64,000 nt of DNA from the NCBI RefSeq assembly GCF_001436255.1, contig NZ_AZEI01000082.1:15137-79136 (forward strand), written 5' to 3'. The notes below the pieces were generated by a model. The model searched no databases, was not told the origin of the DNA, and saw only the letters and a list, made by a program, of their open reading frames with translations. This stretch comes from Lentilactobacillus rapi DSM 19907 = JCM 15042 (GTDB lineage: Bacteria > Bacillota > Bacilli > Lactobacillales > Lactobacillaceae). The position numbers and the translations under genes were made by a program. Below are positions 1 through 8,342 of the stretch, piece after piece; position 1 is the first letter of the stretch; the number at the start of each line of letters is the position of its first letter.

Positions 1-62
1 CGGTTTTGGGGATTTTTGTTGGTGGTGCTTATGTGCAGATCCCTGCTTTGCACAGCTATCCT
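1..62 (+). repeat. Repeat A, 3' part of a copy cut by the window edge
   Basis: This is the right half of the nested palindrome described at 14781-15148. It keeps the conserved GTGCTTATGTGCAG block, the outer arm GCTTTG and the terminal GCTATCCT. The matching left half lies before position 1, so pairing cannot be checked here. Confidence 0.75.
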
Positions 63-183
63 AAAACCATCATAAGATATAATGGTCATCCAGTCAAGAT
101 AATGTAGACATCAATTCTACGTTCTTTATTTTCAAGCTCCAATATGTCATAATAGCAATATTCAAACCAAGGGAGCTGCTTAG

Positions 184-657
184 ATGCTCAAACAAACGAT
201 TGGCCACAAATTATCACAAATTTCATTGCCATTATACACTGAACTGCCGTCAATTGACCTGTACATGGATCAGGTGATCGATCAGATCAATCAGTACCTG
301 ACCCCACTCACAAACACGACCATCACCAAATCAATGATCAATAGTTATGTCAAGAAAGGGTTGGTTGACCGCCCGATAAAAAAACGATATTCCCGTGACC
401 ATATTGCGACAATTCTAGTCGTCAGCATTCTCAAGCAAATCCTATCATTGGACACGGTTGCCGATGCAATCAAAATTGCGTTGACGCTAAACCCAATCCC
501 GCAAGCCTACGATCAGTTCATCAAAGTTTTCAACGATGAGCTTAAGAACCTGGACCACGACCACGCTTCTGCCAAACAATATCAGTCAATTGCCATTCAA
601 TCTCTTCTATATAAACTAATCGTCGAAGATTTAATCCGTCATAGTGTTGAGAAATGA
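184..657 (+). CDS. DUF1836 family protein, probable MerR-like DNA-binding regulator
   Basis: A 157-residue protein matching the DUF1836 family of Firmicutes. The LPSIDLYMDQVI stretch (about residues 22-33) and the helical segment TKSMINSYVKKGLV followed by KKRYSRDHIATILVV (about 48-80) are the family hallmarks. The second part resembles the winged-helix core of MerR-type proteins. No effector domain is evident. The ATG follows AAGGGAG with an 8-nt spacer. The next gene starts 9 nt after the stop, so the two are probably co-transcribed. The regulatory role is inferred from the family; the target is unknown. Confidence 0.8.
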   Translation: MLKQTIGHKLSQISLPLYTELPSIDLYMDQVIDQINQYLTPLTNTTITKSMINSYVKKGLVDRPIKKRYSRDHIATILVVSILKQILSLDTVADAIKIALTLNPIPQAYDQFIKVFNDELKNLDHDHASAKQYQSIAIQSLLYKLIVEDLIRHSVEK

Positions 658-666
658 GGTAGCCAA

Positions 667-1350
667 ATGAAAATAACCATCATTCAACATGTCCCATTTG
701 AAGTTCCCGGCTTAATTGATCAATGGATTACCGAGAACCAGCATGAGCGCGAACTGGTCCCACTATTTGAGAATGGCTATCAGTTACCAACCGCAGACAC
801 AATCAGTTTTCTCGTTGTGCTGGGTGGCCCGATGAGCGCCAATGATCATTTACCATGGATTCAAGCGGAACGCCAGCTCATTAAGGAAGTGGTGACAGCA
901 GGTAAACCAATGTTAGGCGTTTGCTTAGGCGGCCAACAATTGGCTAAGGCATTCGGCAGTAAGGTGATTCCCACCCCTAAAGAAGTTGGCTTCGGCCCAG
1001 TTTCAACCAGCCAACTTGCCCAACGTTTATTTGCTGCAAATCATGCCTATCAAGTTCTTCACTGGCATGGTGAAGGCTTTGAAAACCCCGCCAATGCCAA
1101 CGACCTCTTCTCTAGTCAGGACTGGGCAAATCAAGGATTTCAGCTTGGCTCTGGAATCGGGTTGCAATTTCATCTTGAATCGACTCCAGCGACCCTGAGC
1201 GGATTGGTTGCGGCGGATCGTGATTTTATTCGAGGATCAAGATTTCACGAAACCCCCGATCAAATTTTAAATACGCAATTTGATCCCACGTGCCGAACCT
1301 TACTGTTTCAAATTTTGAATAATCTATCAACATTTTGTCATGTTAATTAG
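667..1350 (+). CDS. Class I glutamine amidotransferase (GMP synthase-like)
   Basis: A 227-residue stand-alone class I glutamine amidotransferase. The nucleophile elbow GVCLGGQQLA (Cys near residue 86) and LQFHLES (His and Glu near 168-170) supply the Cys-His-Glu triad that releases ammonia from glutamine. VVLGGPMSAND near residue 50 is the usual oxyanion-side loop. Stand-alone members include GMP synthase-like proteins and gamma-glutamyl-polyamine hydrolases, so the acceptor cannot be read from sequence. It starts 9 nt downstream of the DUF1836 gene with GAGGTAG as ribosome binding site. Confidence 0.85.
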   Translation: MKITIIQHVPFEVPGLIDQWITENQHERELVPLFENGYQLPTADTISFLVVLGGPMSANDHLPWIQAERQLIKEVVTAGKPMLGVCLGGQQLAKAFGSKVIPTPKEVGFGPVSTSQLAQRLFAANHAYQVLHWHGEGFENPANANDLFSSQDWANQGFQLGSGIGLQFHLESTPATLSGLVAADRDFIRGSRFHETPDQILNTQFDPTCRTLLFQILNNLSTFCHVN

Positions 1351-1418
1351 CAATTCAATGCATAGTTGATTAATATCATCGCGAATATATTACATCAAGA
1401 TTGCAAAGGGCCAATTAT

Positions 1419-1446
1419 TTGACATTGATTTGTAATATTGTATACT
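1419..1446 (+). promoter_or_regulatory. Sigma-A-type promoter of the secreted protein gene
   Basis: TTGACA at 1419-1424 and TATACT at 1441-1446 are separated by 16 bp. They lie about 40 nt before the start codon at 1487, which has a strong GGGGGAGAAAG ribosome binding site. Confidence 0.7.
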
Positions 1447-1486
1447 CAAACTGGTTCTACAGATAGAGACAAAGGGGGAGAAAGTT

Positions 1487-1867
1487 ATGAGTAAATTTGC
1501 AACAGTTGTCGCAAGTGCCATCTTAGCAGCACCTTTTATTGGCGTTGCACCAATGACTGCTAATGCGGCTAAAACAAAGAGTTATAAATTTGCCATTACA
1601 TCATCAAAATTCTTCAAAAAAGCCGCAACCTATCACACTAAGGACAATCCAGTAACTGTCTACAAGGGTGCGATTGGTGCCGACACACCAAACGTTATCT
1701 TTACGGTAAAAGGTAAGATCAAACCAAGCACGACCTTCAAAGTTGACAAAACAATGAAAGCTAAGAGCTTTGCAACCAAGAAGACCAGTTCATTCTCTTA
1801 TGTAAAGGGTCAAGGCTGGGTTAAGAGTGCATTGATTACTAAAGGTGCGTTTGAAAGAGCGGACTAA
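1487..1867 (+). CDS. Small secreted protein of unknown function
   Basis: A 126-residue protein with a clear Sec signal peptide: a short Lys-containing start, a hydrophobic run to about residue 22, and an alanine-rich cleavage region ending in ANAAK near residue 28. The mature part of about 98 residues is rich in Lys, Thr, Ser and aromatic residues, with a high predicted charge. That composition is typical of lactobacillar cell-wall-associated proteins. It has no LPxTG motif and no recognised catalytic motif. It has its own promoter and ribosome binding site. Cell-surface location is inferred from signal peptide and charge. Confidence 0.75.
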   Translation: MSKFATVVASAILAAPFIGVAPMTANAAKTKSYKFAITSSKFFKKAATYHTKDNPVTVYKGAIGADTPNVIFTVKGKIKPSTTFKVDKTMKAKSFATKKTSSFSYVKGQGWVKSALITKGAFERAD

Positions 1868-2037
1868 TTTATTAGGCAAATTAAGTCGTTAACGATTCGT
1901 TATTAATTTTATGATGGCAATCGTCTTAAAGCGACTTAATCCGCCTCATCAAAACACAATTTACAATGAAGGTGCGATGTTCATTCCGGGCATCACACCT
2001 TTTCATTTACATATTATATAGATAGGAGTTGGTCAAA

Positions 2038-2781
2038 ATGGACAGGCCTGCATTAAAAAAGGATGCCAAAAGTATTTTAAATAGCCATTTTTCATTTTAT
2101 TTTCTACTGTGGTTACCAATCTTTATTCTGGAAGCCGTTGGGGGGATCATGTATGTCCCCGATATGGAACGGAGTGATCCGTTTACGATGACCGTCAATA
2201 TTGGGTTTTTCCTCACCCTACTTGCTTCAATCATGACAATCGGTGTGTTCTTCATCAGCATCGACGCGATTCGACAAACCTTAACGTACGAGAATCCGCT
2301 GCAAAAGTCATTCACCATCTTTTCTCGAGGAGAATACTTCTTAGGCACAATCTTACTGTATATTTTAATTAGCATTTTCACATTTCTGTGGACCTTATTA
2401 TTGGTCATTCCAGGAATTATCAAGGCCTTCTCATATTCGCAAGCCTATTATATTTACCGGGACGCGATTGATCATGGTGAACAAATTGGCTATCTTGACG
2501 CGATTACCCGGAGTCGCCAATTGATGGACGGTCATAAATGGGAATACTTCGTGATGATCCTGAGCTTCATCGGTTGGGGCTTGGTGGTTCTCATCACCTT
2601 TGGAATTGCAGCTATCTGGGTTCAACCTTACTATACGTTGAGCTTTGCGAACTTCTACAACGAACTGGCCGATCAGCAAACTGTTCAGCCCACCACTTCG
2701 GTTATCGATGCGCCACAACAATCAATTGACTCGTCAGACAGTTCATCAAGCGATGATACCTCTGACGATTCTAAACAGTAA
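2038..2781 (+). CDS. DUF975 family integral membrane protein
   Basis: A 247-residue membrane protein of the DUF975 family. It opens with the cytosolic motif LKKDAKSIL, followed by about five or six hydrophobic segments (near 22-42, 55-80, 105-130 and 170-205). The SRQLMDGHKWEYFVMILSF region around 160-180 is typical of the family. The C-terminal 35 residues form a Ser/Asp-rich, probably disordered tail. ATG at 2038 is preferred over the in-frame TTG at 2029 because AGGAG lies 9 nt before it and overlaps the earlier codon. The function of the family is unknown. Confidence 0.8.
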   Translation: MDRPALKKDAKSILNSHFSFYFLLWLPIFILEAVGGIMYVPDMERSDPFTMTVNIGFFLTLLASIMTIGVFFISIDAIRQTLTYENPLQKSFTIFSRGEYFLGTILLYILISIFTFLWTLLLVIPGIIKAFSYSQAYYIYRDAIDHGEQIGYLDAITRSRQLMDGHKWEYFVMILSFIGWGLVVLITFGIAAIWVQPYYTLSFANFYNELADQQTVQPTTSVIDAPQQSIDSSDSSSSDDTSDDSKQ

Positions 2782-2799
2782 TCTCATCTGTTTTATTCG

Positions 2800-2990
2800 G
2801 AGATTGGGACGAAAGGCGATTTGATCCCAGAATTTAAGCGAAAAAAGTAATGCATTCCAAAACCAGAATGCATTACTTTTTTCACTTAAATGGTGGGGAT
2901 CAGCCGTTTGTCGCAAATTTTATCAATATAAGAAGGGAAAGCCAAGTTGCATTTATAAACACTCGCAGACTAATATCACGGCCTCTTTTT
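2800..2990 (+). repeat. Repeat B, full copy with long hairpin
   Basis: The element opens with GATTGGGACGAAAGGCGATT, contains a near-perfect hairpin at about 2834-2889 with stem TAATGCATTC/GAATGCATTA flanked by an AAAAAAGT/ACTTTTTT pair, then continues with GGATCAGCCGTTTG. It fills most of the 314-bp gap after the DUF975 gene and may act as its terminator. Related copies occur at 13742, 20302 (fragment), 24358, 36282, 39965 and 57281. Confidence 0.8.
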
Positions 2991-3095
2991 GTATTCCAGG
3001 GACTTCATCTAAAGCATGGTTCAAAAAGACGATTGTGGTACGATAATGGCAATAAGGATTTCATCACATCAGACTATTAGATTGGGGATATTCAC

Positions 3096-4118
3096 ATGCA
3101 GGTCACAACGTTCGGGGAAATCATGCTCAGATTAACAACTCCTGGTAATGACAAATTAATGCAGTCAACTCATTTCGATGCAAATTACGGCGGCGCTGAA
3201 GCCAACGTTGCCGTTTCATTGGCCCAGCTGGGGGATCAGGTTGCCTACGTGACCAAGCTCCCAGAAAACGACTTAGGCAACGCTGCGGCAGCGGCGGTTG
3301 CCAAATTTGGTGTCGATACAACCAAAATTCTCCGTGGCGGCAGTCGCTTGGGAATTTACTTTCTTCAACGTGGTAACGGCATCCGTCCCAGCGAAGTGAT
3401 TTACGATCGTGCTAACAGCACCTTTGCGGCATCCAAGGCCGGCGATTACGATTGGAGCACACTACTGGCAGCTACCAGCTACTTTTATATTTCGGGCATC
3501 ACCCCGGCACTCTCAGAAGAATTACAAACCGCTTTATTGGCCGCCGTCAAAGTTTGTAAGCAACAGCAAATCCCCGTGGTTTACGACGCCAATTACCGGG
3601 GCAAGCTCTGGTCATCAGCGGATGCCATTGCCTTTAACGAACAAATCATGCCCTACGTCAATATTTGCCTCGTCCATGATGAAGATATTTTTGACGCGTT
3701 TGGCATCGAGACTGCCTTTAATGGCGACCGCAGCAGCGTCATCGACCAAAAGATGTCATTTGAAGACAGCATGAGCTTAATTACCGATATGTATCCAAGT
3801 GTTCACACGGTTGGTAGCATTGTGCGCAATATTTACTCCGTTCAACATGGCAAATGGGCATCGTTGATGTTACGGGATGGCCAGTTTTACGAAAGTCCTG
3901 CTTATGACATCAACGTTAATGCCGAAGTGGCCAGTGGCGATGCGTTTGGTGCTGGCATGATTCATGGCTTCTTGCATCAATTCACGCCCCGGGATCAATT
4001 AAATTACGCCATGGCAGCCGCAGTTCTAAAATTAACAATCCCCGGTGATTTTAATTTGGCAACTGATCAAGAAATTAGAGCCATCATGGCAGCCAATGGA
4101 AATAATATGAATCGCTAA
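3096..4118 (+). CDS. kdgK: 2-keto-3-deoxygluconate kinase, PfkB family
   Basis: A 340-residue PfkB sugar kinase, predicted to phosphorylate 2-keto-3-deoxygluconate (KDG) to KDPG in the cytoplasm. The N-terminal glycine-rich signature YGGAEANVAVSLAQLG (about 31-46) and the C-terminal SGDAFGAGM (about 279-287), which holds the catalytic Asp, are visible. VVYDANYRGKLW near 162 is typical of KDG kinases. It stands alone between repeat B and a GntR/FCD regulator, while KDPG aldolase lies 12 kb away next to a broken second kinase. This copy is therefore probably the working enzyme. The kinase family is certain; substrate specificity is inferred. Confidence 0.85.
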   Translation: MQVTTFGEIMLRLTTPGNDKLMQSTHFDANYGGAEANVAVSLAQLGDQVAYVTKLPENDLGNAAAAAVAKFGVDTTKILRGGSRLGIYFLQRGNGIRPSEVIYDRANSTFAASKAGDYDWSTLLAATSYFYISGITPALSEELQTALLAAVKVCKQQQIPVVYDANYRGKLWSSADAIAFNEQIMPYVNICLVHDEDIFDAFGIETAFNGDRSSVIDQKMSFEDSMSLITDMYPSVHTVGSIVRNIYSVQHGKWASLMLRDGQFYESPAYDINVNAEVASGDAFGAGMIHGFLHQFTPRDQLNYAMAAAVLKLTIPGDFNLATDQEIRAIMAANGNNMNR

Positions 4119-4236
4119 TTTTCGAAAGCCTTACCATTACTGATTGTTTAGGCATTTAAGAATTTTTTAATCACTCAAGCTTTGTCTTCTGTGTTACTAT
4201 AAGTTCAAATACTTGACATGGAAGACGGGGGATAAC

Positions 4237-4926
4237 TTGGAGAGTTTACAGGATAAAACTTATCATACTATTTATAATCAGATTATGACCCTAAAGCTTC
4301 GTCCAGGCCAACAGGTATCTGACAAACAGTTCGAGGAACAATTGGGGGTTAGTCGAACACCTGTCAGAGAGGCCATGTTGCGGTTGAAGCGTGATCAGTT
4401 ATTGTATTCAATGCCTCAAAGTGGTACTTACGTGACAAAGATTAATTTAAAAAATGCCTTGGATGCGAGGTTTGTCCGCCAAACGCTGGAGAAAACAATC
4501 GTCAGATCAATCGCCAGTACGGCTACTAAAATTCAAATCGCTGAACTGGCGAATATCGTTACTCAGCAAAATAATGCCGCCCTTGATGAAGACATCAACT
4601 TATCGTTCAATTTAGATAACGAATTCCACCGCAAGATGTACCAATTTGCCGATAAATTGGCCATTTGGGATTGGCAATTGGCCTTTAGTACCGACCTCAA
4701 CCGCTATCGACTGCTCAGGGTATATGATCATAAATTGCCACTTACGGTGTTAACTGATGAACACCAGGCAATTATCAGCTCTCTGGCTGAGCATGACCCA
4801 GATAAAGCAGAAAAGTTAATCTACAATCACCTTGAACTGATGCTCAATGAACAGCAGTCAGTGATTTCTGAATTTTCCGATTATTTCAAAAATATTAATA
4901 TTATGTACCAACAACACGCGATCTGA
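4237..4926 (+). CDS. GntR family transcriptional regulator with FCD domain
   Basis: A winged-helix repressor of the GntR/FadR branch. The recognition region FEEQLGVSRTPVREAMLRLK sits near residue 35, followed by SMPQSGTYVTKI, and the C-terminal helical FCD effector domain includes DNEFHRKMYQFAD. The start used is TTG at 4237, 5 nt after a GGGGGA ribosome binding site; an upstream in-frame TTG at 4213 has none. It is strongly similar in layout to the regulator at 19593, and both lie next to hexuronate genes. This suggests a KdgR/UxuR-type role, with a sugar acid as the likely effector. Confidence 0.85.
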   Translation: MESLQDKTYHTIYNQIMTLKLRPGQQVSDKQFEEQLGVSRTPVREAMLRLKRDQLLYSMPQSGTYVTKINLKNALDARFVRQTLEKTIVRSIASTATKIQIAELANIVTQQNNAALDEDINLSFNLDNEFHRKMYQFADKLAIWDWQLAFSTDLNRYRLLRVYDHKLPLTVLTDEHQAIISSLAEHDPDKAEKLIYNHLELMLNEQQSVISEFSDYFKNINIMYQQHAI

Positions 4927-4943
4927 TTTCGGATCGCTTTTTT
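4918..4943 (+). terminator. Intrinsic terminator overlapping the gntR stop codon
   Basis: The stem GCGATC/GATCGC with an 8-nt loop is followed by six T residues. The hairpin includes the stop codon at 4924-4926. Confidence 0.85.
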
Positions 4944-5071
4944 GTCGCGCTTTTGAGTTCCTTCTAAAATTGATTGGGACTCCCCTCTTTTACAGTTTAG
5001 TTAAAACGTAGAATGCAGCCTGTTCACCATGTTACAATTTTCAACAGTAAGTTAAAGAGGAGCGTGTCAGA

Positions 5072-5998
5072 ATGAAAATGAATCAATGGCTGAAAACAGC
5101 CTTCGTCACATGCGCTGCAGTGTTCACGTTTGGAATCGGCCTGAGTGCCCAAGCGACCACTGCTAACGCAAAGGGACCAACCGTTACATATGCCAAGTCC
5201 GCAACGGCTTTGAATGTTAACACAAATAAAGTTGTTTGGTCCAAGGCAGGTAATACTGCCAGACCAATTGCTTCGTTAACCAAATTAATGACCCTCTACC
5301 TCTTTCGCGAAAAGATTGAAAACGGCGGTGGTACTTGGAGTTCAAAGGTTAATACTAGCAATTCCGGGCTGAAAAAGCTTGGTAAATCCAGTGTCTTTGG
5401 TGGCTTCAAGTTTACCAAGAATTCCTATACTGTTCGGCAATTGTACTTGGCCGGCTTGATTGAATCGTCAAACAACGCCGCCATTGCATTGGGCCAATGG
5501 GTGGCAGGCGGTTCAACCCCCAAGTACAACAAGAAGTTCATTTCAATGATGAATGCCCAGGCAAAAGAATGGAAATTAAAGCACACCCACTTTGTTTCAT
5601 CTTCAGGGATGGAACAGAATAGCCTTTCACCATATGGCTATAACATCGGTGGCGCTAACGCCAATATGGTATCGTCAAACGATCTCGCCAAAATTGCCAA
5701 GAATTACGTCACTGATTTCAACGACGTGTTAACCGATGCATCAGTTAAATCAATGACTGTGAGTGGTCAAAAGCTGTACAACTACAACAATTTATTGCCC
5801 GGTCGCAAGTATTACCAAGCATCCCTCAAGGTTGACGGTTTAAAAACCGGTTACACCATTCCTGCGGGTTACTGCTTTGTTGGAACTGGCCGCAAATCAG
5901 GCCACGACCGAATCATTACAGTTGTCCTGCATGACGAAAACGAGTTTACCGAAACCCGTTCATTGATGAATTACGTTTATAATCATCATTTAGCTTAG
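5072..5998 (+). CDS. Serine-type D-Ala-D-Ala carboxypeptidase, S11 family, short form
   Basis: A 308-residue secreted penicillin-binding protein that trims the terminal D-Ala from peptidoglycan stem peptides. A signal peptide covers about residues 1-34, ending in TANAKG. The three active-site motifs are present: SLTK (near 67), SSNNA (near 134) and KTG (near 258). It lacks the C-terminal PBP5 domain and membrane helix seen in the 420-residue paralogue at 58734, so it may be freely secreted or held by charge. AGAGGAG precedes the ATG, and it has its own terminator. Confidence 0.9.
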   Translation: MKMNQWLKTAFVTCAAVFTFGIGLSAQATTANAKGPTVTYAKSATALNVNTNKVVWSKAGNTARPIASLTKLMTLYLFREKIENGGGTWSSKVNTSNSGLKKLGKSSVFGGFKFTKNSYTVRQLYLAGLIESSNNAAIALGQWVAGGSTPKYNKKFISMMNAQAKEWKLKHTHFVSSSGMEQNSLSPYGYNIGGANANMVSSNDLAKIAKNYVTDFNDVLTDASVKSMTVSGQKLYNYNNLLPGRKYYQASLKVDGLKTGYTIPAGYCFVGTGRKSGHDRIITVVLHDENEFTETRSLMNYVYNHHLA

Positions 5999-6043
5999 TC
6001 TGTAGTAGATTTGCAGCGATTCACCACAAACATCAGGAATTCC

Positions 6044-6097
6044 AAAAAGGAGCCCCATCAAAGTCAATGACGATCGACTTTGATGGGGCTCCTTTTT
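6044..6097. terminator. Bidirectional terminator between convergent genes
   Basis: The long stem AAAAAGGAGCCCCATCAAAG pairs with CTTTGATGGGGCTCCTTTTT, giving A- and T-runs on both strands. It serves the carboxypeptidase gene on + and the small membrane protein gene on -. Confidence 0.9.
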
Positions 6098-6158
6098 GCT
6101 TCGATTTTAGTCGTTAACTTTCCCTAATCCATGATGTTCATGATTAAGGATTGCTCAC

Positions 6159-6350
6159 TTAATTGATATTTTTTCTCGGTCGGCCAGTGCCCTGCCCCTT
6201 ATCCAAAATTTCTGGATGTTCATTGCGAGCATACGCATATGCGTGGGGATCCTGGGTACTTTGATAACGGTTAGTCCGAGTTCGTGATTGGGTGTTTTTG
6301 AAGTAGTAGTAACCGGCAACGGCTGCCATAGCCAAAATTAAAAGTGTCAT
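6159..6350 (-). CDS. Small single-pass membrane protein, unknown function
   Basis: A 63-residue protein with one N-terminal hydrophobic segment (TLLILAMAAVAGYYYF, about residues 2-17), then a polar, Arg/Asn/Gln-rich tail of about 45 residues. The initiator ATG is 6 nt after AAGAGG, and a shared terminator follows. The topology suggests a small membrane-anchored protein with a basic cytosolic tail. No family was recognised. Confidence 0.6.
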   Translation of the reverse strand: MTLLILAMAAVAGYYYFKNTQSRTRTNRYQSTQDPHAYAYARNEHPEILDKGQGTGRPRKNIN

Positions 6351-6508
6351 TAAATACCTCTTTTCTTGATTTATTTCCCGATAAACTTTTAGGAAATTGT
6401 CATAAGTTTACCGCGAATTCACAAAGAGTCAAGAAAAATACTCTGACCTTTTCTGATTAAGCGGCTATCCTCAATATCCATAGGGATTCCGGGATTATTA
6501 AATATTTA

Positions 6509-6522
6509 TTAAACCGTTTTCA
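6509..6522 (-). promoter_or_regulatory. cre-like sequence (13 of 14)
   Basis: On the - strand this reads TGAAAACGGTTTAA, one mismatch from the CcpA consensus TGWAARCGNTNWCA. It lies about 118 bp before the small gene at 6640. It is not next to a known sugar gene, so it may be a chance match. Confidence 0.35.
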
Positions 6523-6639
6523 GCGAACCTGTTTCACGGTTCAAGCTCATAATCAATATTGACTTCACAAACAGAAAATAATAACGTTATAGTCGTGTAT
6601 TTATAAATTTGAAGTTATTACATAGAGGGAAATTGACTA

Positions 6640-6897
6640 ATGGAAAACGAAAGTAATTACGATCTTTTTCAAAAACTACATCCCCATTGCTTTTCCGAAG
6701 CGATGGTTGCCAGATTTGCCAGAAATGAACTAGAATTTCGGGCCGCCAACGGGGATGGCGAAGCAAAGATGCTGTTGACCCTTCGTGACTGTGAGGAGCA
6801 AGAAAGCAAACACCTTCATCCGGCCAACGACCGCCGAACTCAGATTGGCGAACCCCAACCGAAGTTCAAGCTTATTTATCACATGCGTTTGCAGTAA
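6640..6897 (+). CDS. Small hypothetical protein
   Basis: An 85-residue soluble protein, slightly acidic in the middle and His/Cys-containing (LHPHCF near residue 13, one further Cys near 49). It has no signal peptide or membrane segment. The ATG follows AGAGGG with an adequate spacer, and a strong hairpin follows at 6941, which supports a real gene. Not recognised. Confidence 0.55.
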   Translation: MENESNYDLFQKLHPHCFSEAMVARFARNELEFRAANGDGEAKMLLTLRDCEEQESKHLHPANDRRTQIGEPQPKFKLIYHMRLQ

Positions 6898-6940
6898 AAG
6901 CAGGCTCAAACGAGCTTTAAAAGCAGTTGATTTTACAACA

Positions 6941-6991
6941 TAAGCCAGCCACCCAGACATTCAATTTCAGAATGTTTGGGTGATTGGCTTA
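6941..6991. terminator. Bidirectional terminator hairpin
   Basis: TAAGCCAGCCACCCAGACAT pairs with the stretch ending TTTGGGTGATTGGCTTA. It lies between convergent small genes. Confidence 0.7.
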
Positions 6992-7066
6992 TATTGTCGG
7001 AACGACTTTGTAGCCAGATCCCTTTTTTTCAAAAAATAACTGAAAAATAGTGCTTATCCAAATCCA

Positions 7067-7300
7067 TCAATTCCACTTAAACTTAAACTGCTGTTCACCA
7101 TCAATTGAATGAACCGTCTCAACATCTCCGTTAACTGGCGCATGGGTCACCAAGAAACTTGGGTGCATGTGGCTATAAAATTCAAAGTCATAAGCCACGC
7201 CACCCTTTTCTTTCTTCGCCTGCATGACACCCCGACTACCATCCGACAGCTTAACGATCTGTTCCTTCTTTTTTGAAGGGTCTAAATAAATTGTTGTCAT
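7067..7300 (-). CDS. Small hypothetical cytosolic protein
   Basis: A 77-residue protein starting MTTIYLDPSKKKEQIVKLSD. ATG at 7300 is chosen because GGTGGAGG lies 8 nt before it; the longer in-frame version lacks such a site. The alternating hydrophobic pattern suggests a small beta-rich fold. There is no signal peptide and no known motif. It is transcribed divergently from the DUF3737 gene. Confidence 0.65.
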   Translation of the reverse strand: MTTIYLDPSKKKEQIVKLSDGSRGVMQAKKEKGGVAYDFEFYSHMHPSFLVTHAPVNGDVETVHSIDGEQQFKFKWN

Positions 7301-7475
7301 TGCTAGCACCTCCACCTTTTATTATAGCAGGGCCCTGAAGCGATAACCGGACCGACTATTATTAAATCGCTTCCAAAATAATTATCGGTTCAGTTCTTCA
7401 ATTAAAGTGACTATACTAAACCTATACCTTATTCAACCAATCGCATCATTAATTATGATTTTGAAAGGAGAACTC

Positions 7476-8342
7476 ATGAAACAATACCACAATCAATACT
7501 TTGAAGGCGAACGACCATTGTTCGCTGAAACCAACGCAGTCATCGAAGGCACCACCTTCGGTAAGGGTGAGTCTCCATTGAAGGAAAGTCAAAACATTCA
7601 ATTAACGGATTCTATTTTTACTTGGAAATACCCATTGTGGTATAGCCGCCACATTCAAGTCACTCATTCTATTTTAGAAACCATGGCTCGATCTGGGATC
7701 TGGTACACCCATGATATTTCGATTAAAGACAGTTCAATTCAAGCACCCAAGATTTTCCGTCGCAGCTCAAATATCAGGTTAACAAATGATCATTTTTCAA
7801 ATGCTGAGGAAACCCTTTGGAACTGCGAAGATATCAACCTCAATAATGTTCAGGCCAGCGGCGACTATTTTGGGATGAATAGTTCAAACATCTATGTCGA
7901 TCATCTCAACTTAATTGGTAATTACGTCTTTGACGGTGCCAAAAACGTTGAGGTCCATGATTCGACCTTTGTTTCAAAAGATGCCTTTTGGAATTGCGAA
8001 AATGTCACCATCTATGATTCAACTATCAATGGTGAATACTTAGCCTGGAATACCAAAAACCTCACCTTGATTAATTGCACCATCGAAAGCGATCAAGGGC
8101 TCTGCTACATTGACCATCTCAAGATGCGCAACTGTCGTTTGTTGCGAACCGACTTAGCATTTGAATACTGCTCAGATATTGACGCCGAGATTAACTCGAA
8201 TATCATGAGCGTTAAGAATCCGCTCAGCGGCACGATTCATGCCCGGTCAATCTCTGAGGTCATTCTCGACCCAACAAAGGTTAACCCCAGCAAGACCACC
8301 ATTATCACTGATGACAAGGCCCAGGGAAAGGAGACTGCCTGA
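7476..8342 (+). CDS. DUF3737 family protein, right-handed beta-helix
   Basis: A 288-residue protein of the DUF3737 family. Short repeating units such as SSNIRLTND, CEDINLNNVQ, SSNIYVDHLNL, AKNVEVHDST, CENVTIYDST and TKNLTLINCT recur about every 20 residues, the pattern of a pectate-lyase-like beta-helix. No secretion signal is present, so it is probably cytosolic. ATG at 7476 has GAAAGGAG upstream; the longer upstream reading does not. Its stop overlaps the start of malY by one base (TGATG), so translation is coupled. This suggests a shared task with the aminotransferase. Its activity is unknown. Confidence 0.85.
   Translation: MKQYHNQYFEGERPLFAETNAVIEGTTFGKGESPLKESQNIQLTDSIFTWKYPLWYSRHIQVTHSILETMARSGIWYTHDISIKDSSIQAPKIFRRSSNIRLTNDHFSNAEETLWNCEDINLNNVQASGDYFGMNSSNIYVDHLNLIGNYVFDGAKNVEVHDSTFVSKDAFWNCENVTIYDSTINGEYLAWNTKNLTLINCTIESDQGLCYIDHLKMRNCRLLRTDLAFEYCSDIDAEINSNIMSVKNPLSGTIHARSISEVILDPTKVNPSKTTIITDDKAQGKETA

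Noticed and set aside
2850-3080. 76-residue reading frame in repeat B
   Set aside because: It lies in the hairpin and its flank; no ribosome binding site and no counterpart in the other copies.
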